From: Thermoplasmata archaeon
GTDB lineage: Archaea > Thermoplasmatota > Thermoplasmata > UBA10834 > DTMW01
DNA: 6,709 nucleotides
Assembly: GCA_029858465.1 (NCBI GenBank)
Contig: JAOUEZ010000071.1
Coordinates: forward strand, 1-6,709
Direction: 5' to 3'
Part shown: positions 5,579 to 6,709 of the stretch, piece by piece
How the letters are laid out: every line of letters starts with the position of its first letter
How positions within the stretch are numbered: position 1 is the first letter of the stretch
Made by a program: the position numbers and the translations under genes
Notes under the pieces: generated by a model
The model's input: only the letters and a program-made list of their open reading frames with translations
Told to the model about the DNA's origin: nothing
The model's database searches: none

Positions 5579-6547
5579 ATGCAACTGCAAAAAGAAGATG
5601 ATGTCATGAGCGATTCGGAGATAATACGCCTCGAAAGTCTGACCAAAGATTTTGGGGTTATCAAAGCCGTCGATAATCTCACCCTCGATGTCAAGGAAGG
5701 AACTTCCGTAGGGTTCCTTGGACCGAACGGAGCCGGCAAGACCACGACAATCAAAATACTCACAAATCTCATCTCAGCGACGTCCGGGAAAGCTTATCTC
5801 AAAGGCACGGACGTCACTCGTCATCCGCGCGAAGCCTTGTCGTATATTGGAGCGGTGGTTGAGACCCCCGAGTTCTATCCTTTTCTCACGCCAACCGAGA
5901 CTCTCACATATCTTGGCAAGCTGCGCGGCATGAGCCTTTCCGAAATAAAGGGAAGGACGGATGATCTGCTTGTTACTGTAAAATTGGAGAAGTGGAAGAA
6001 CACTCGAATCGGCAAGTTCTCGAAGGGCATGAAACAGAGGCTTGCGATCGCCCAGGCATTGCTCCATGAGCCCGAGATCCTGATCCTCGATGAACCGACA
6101 TCCGGGTTGGACCCGAGAGGAATGGTCGAGGTCAGGGAAATACTCAAGAGATTGCAGAGAGAGGGCTACACGATCTTCATGAGCTCGCACCTGCTCTCCG
6201 AGGTCCAGGAAACCTGCAACTATGTTGCGATGATCGATTACGGGAAACTGATCCTCTACGATTCCGTCGAGAAGTTGTCCACAATGGCGGGCATGAGCCA
6301 GATAGAAGTCCTTCTGACAGAGGTCCCGACAAATGAGGCTCTCGAGAGAATCAACTCATTCAGCAATGTCAAGAGCATCCAAAAAGTCGCTCCTTTGAGA
6401 TTGTATATCGAATACACCGGTGCTCCGGATTCCAGATATGAACTTCTTAAAGAGATGATGGCGGCGGATATGAAAGTGATTTCATTCAACCCGCGCGGAC
6501 TAGCATTGGAGAATCTGTACATGCAGATGATCCAGGATTCGAGGTGA
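5579..6547 (+). CDS. ABC-2 type transporter ATP-binding protein
   Basis: This is the cytoplasmic ATPase of an exporter of the broad multidrug, antibiotic or lantibiotic-immunity class (CcmA/BcrA-like). Numbered from ATG 5579 (322 residues): Walker A GPNGAGKTT 48-56, a Q-loop region with glutamate instead of glutamine (VVETPEFY, 93-100), signature FSKGMKQ 147-153, Walker B ILILDEP 167-173, D-loop SGLD 175-178, and switch histidine H204. Residues 240-322 form the extra C-terminal domain common in this class. ATP hydrolysis should be intact. The frame extends up to TTG 5522, but that would lie upstream of the TATA box; ATG 5606 (MSDSEIIRL) is an alternative. The permease gene follows 5 nt after the stop. 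The exported substrate cannot be deduced. Confidence 0.93.
   Translation: MQLQKEDDVMSDSEIIRLESLTKDFGVIKAVDNLTLDVKEGTSVGFLGPNGAGKTTTIKILTNLISATSGKAYLKGTDVTRHPREALSYIGAVVETPEFYPFLTPTETLTYLGKLRGMSLSEIKGRTDDLLVTVKLEKWKNTRIGKFSKGMKQRLAIAQALLHEPEILILDEPTSGLDPRGMVEVREILKRLQREGYTIFMSSHLLSEVQETCNYVAMIDYGKLILYDSVEKLSTMAGMSQIEVLLTEVPTNEALERINSFSNVKSIQKVAPLRLYIEYTGAPDSRYELLKEMMAADMKVISFNPRGLALENLYMQMIQDSR
6541..6547 (+). promoter_or_regulatory. Shine-Dalgarno sequence for the permease gene
   Basis: GAGGTGA lies five bases before the ATG at 6553 and includes the stop codon of the ATPase gene, so translation of the two subunits is probably coupled. Confidence 0.55.
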
Positions 6548-6552
6548 TAAAG

Positions 6553-6709
6553 ATGACCGATTCGCCACCTCAGAAAAGAAAGCTGCCGTCCGACATTCAG
6601 CAGATATTCACAGTCGCAAGATACGAATTCCTCAAACATCTGAGAAGTAGACGATTGATAGGGACCATTGTAGTCGTGCTCGCGATCGTCAGTCTGATCT
6701 ACGCGCTGC
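6553..6709 (+). CDS. ABC-2 type transporter permease, N-terminal fragment
   Basis: Only the first 52 codons are in the window. Residues 1-34 are hydrophilic and basic, with an ARYEFLKHLRSRR segment (22-34) of the kind that precedes the first membrane span in ABC-2 permeases. Residues 35-52 (LIGTIVVVLAIVSLIYAL) begin the first transmembrane helix, so the positively charged N-terminus should stay in the cytoplasm. It follows the ATPase gene by 5 nt with a good Shine-Dalgarno sequence, so it is very likely the membrane partner of that ATPase. Confidence 0.75.
   Translation, partial: MTDSPPQKRKLPSDIQQIFTVARYEFLKHLRSRRLIGTIVVVLAIVSLIYAL

Noticed and set aside
1..6709. CRISPR array, tRNA or rRNA gene, insertion sequence or attachment site
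   Set aside because: I looked for regularly spaced repeats, cloverleaf-like sequences, transposase motifs and terminal inverted repeats and saw none; coding regions fill nearly all of the window.

Overview
The window reads as archaeal chromosome, most likely from a thermoplasmatotal (Thermoplasmata-like) euryarchaeon. The reasons are an archaeosine synthase (a tRNA modification enzyme of archaea), the split catalytic/regulatory aspartate transcarbamylase pair, an archaeal UPF0200-type kinase, and TATA boxes sitting about 24-32 nt upstream of start codons, which implies leaderless or nearly leaderless first genes. Base composition looks uniform and I saw no sign of recent transfer. The lineage is inference; no rRNA or other phylogenetic marker is present.

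Layout. Positions 1-1181 (minus strand) hold the first 393 codons of archaeosine synthase arcS, running off the left edge. Positions 1182-1326 are a divergent promoter region with a 14-bp palindrome over the expected arcS transcription start and a repeated 11-mer. Positions 1327-1689 (plus) encode a small winged-helix regulator. Positions 1748-5525 (plus) look like one six-gene operon: pyrB, pyrI, a two-cluster ferredoxin, a strongly shortened aldehyde:ferredoxin oxidoreductase (AOR)-like protein, a UPF0200 P-loop kinase, and a small unrecognised protein whose start is disrupted or non-standard. Joints are overlaps or short gaps. A new TATA box at 5552 then drives an ABC-type export ATPase (5579-6547), followed by the first 52 codons of its membrane permease, which runs off the right edge.

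How the genes fit together. PyrB/PyrI form the allosteric aspartate transcarbamylase of pyrimidine synthesis. The ferredoxin/AOR-like pair resembles the electron-transfer and large subunits of a tungsten-pterin oxidoreductase, but the large subunit keeps mainly the N-terminal domain and the iron-sulfur cysteines, having lost much of the catalytic region. Its place inside a pyr operon is the most unusual thing in the window. The ABC ATPase and permease are an ordinary exporter unit.

The best leads are (1) the minimal AOR-like protein with its dedicated ferredoxin, (2) the missing start codon or apparent one-base frameshift in the gene after the kinase, and (3) palindromic and repeated motifs around the arcS/regulator divergent promoter.
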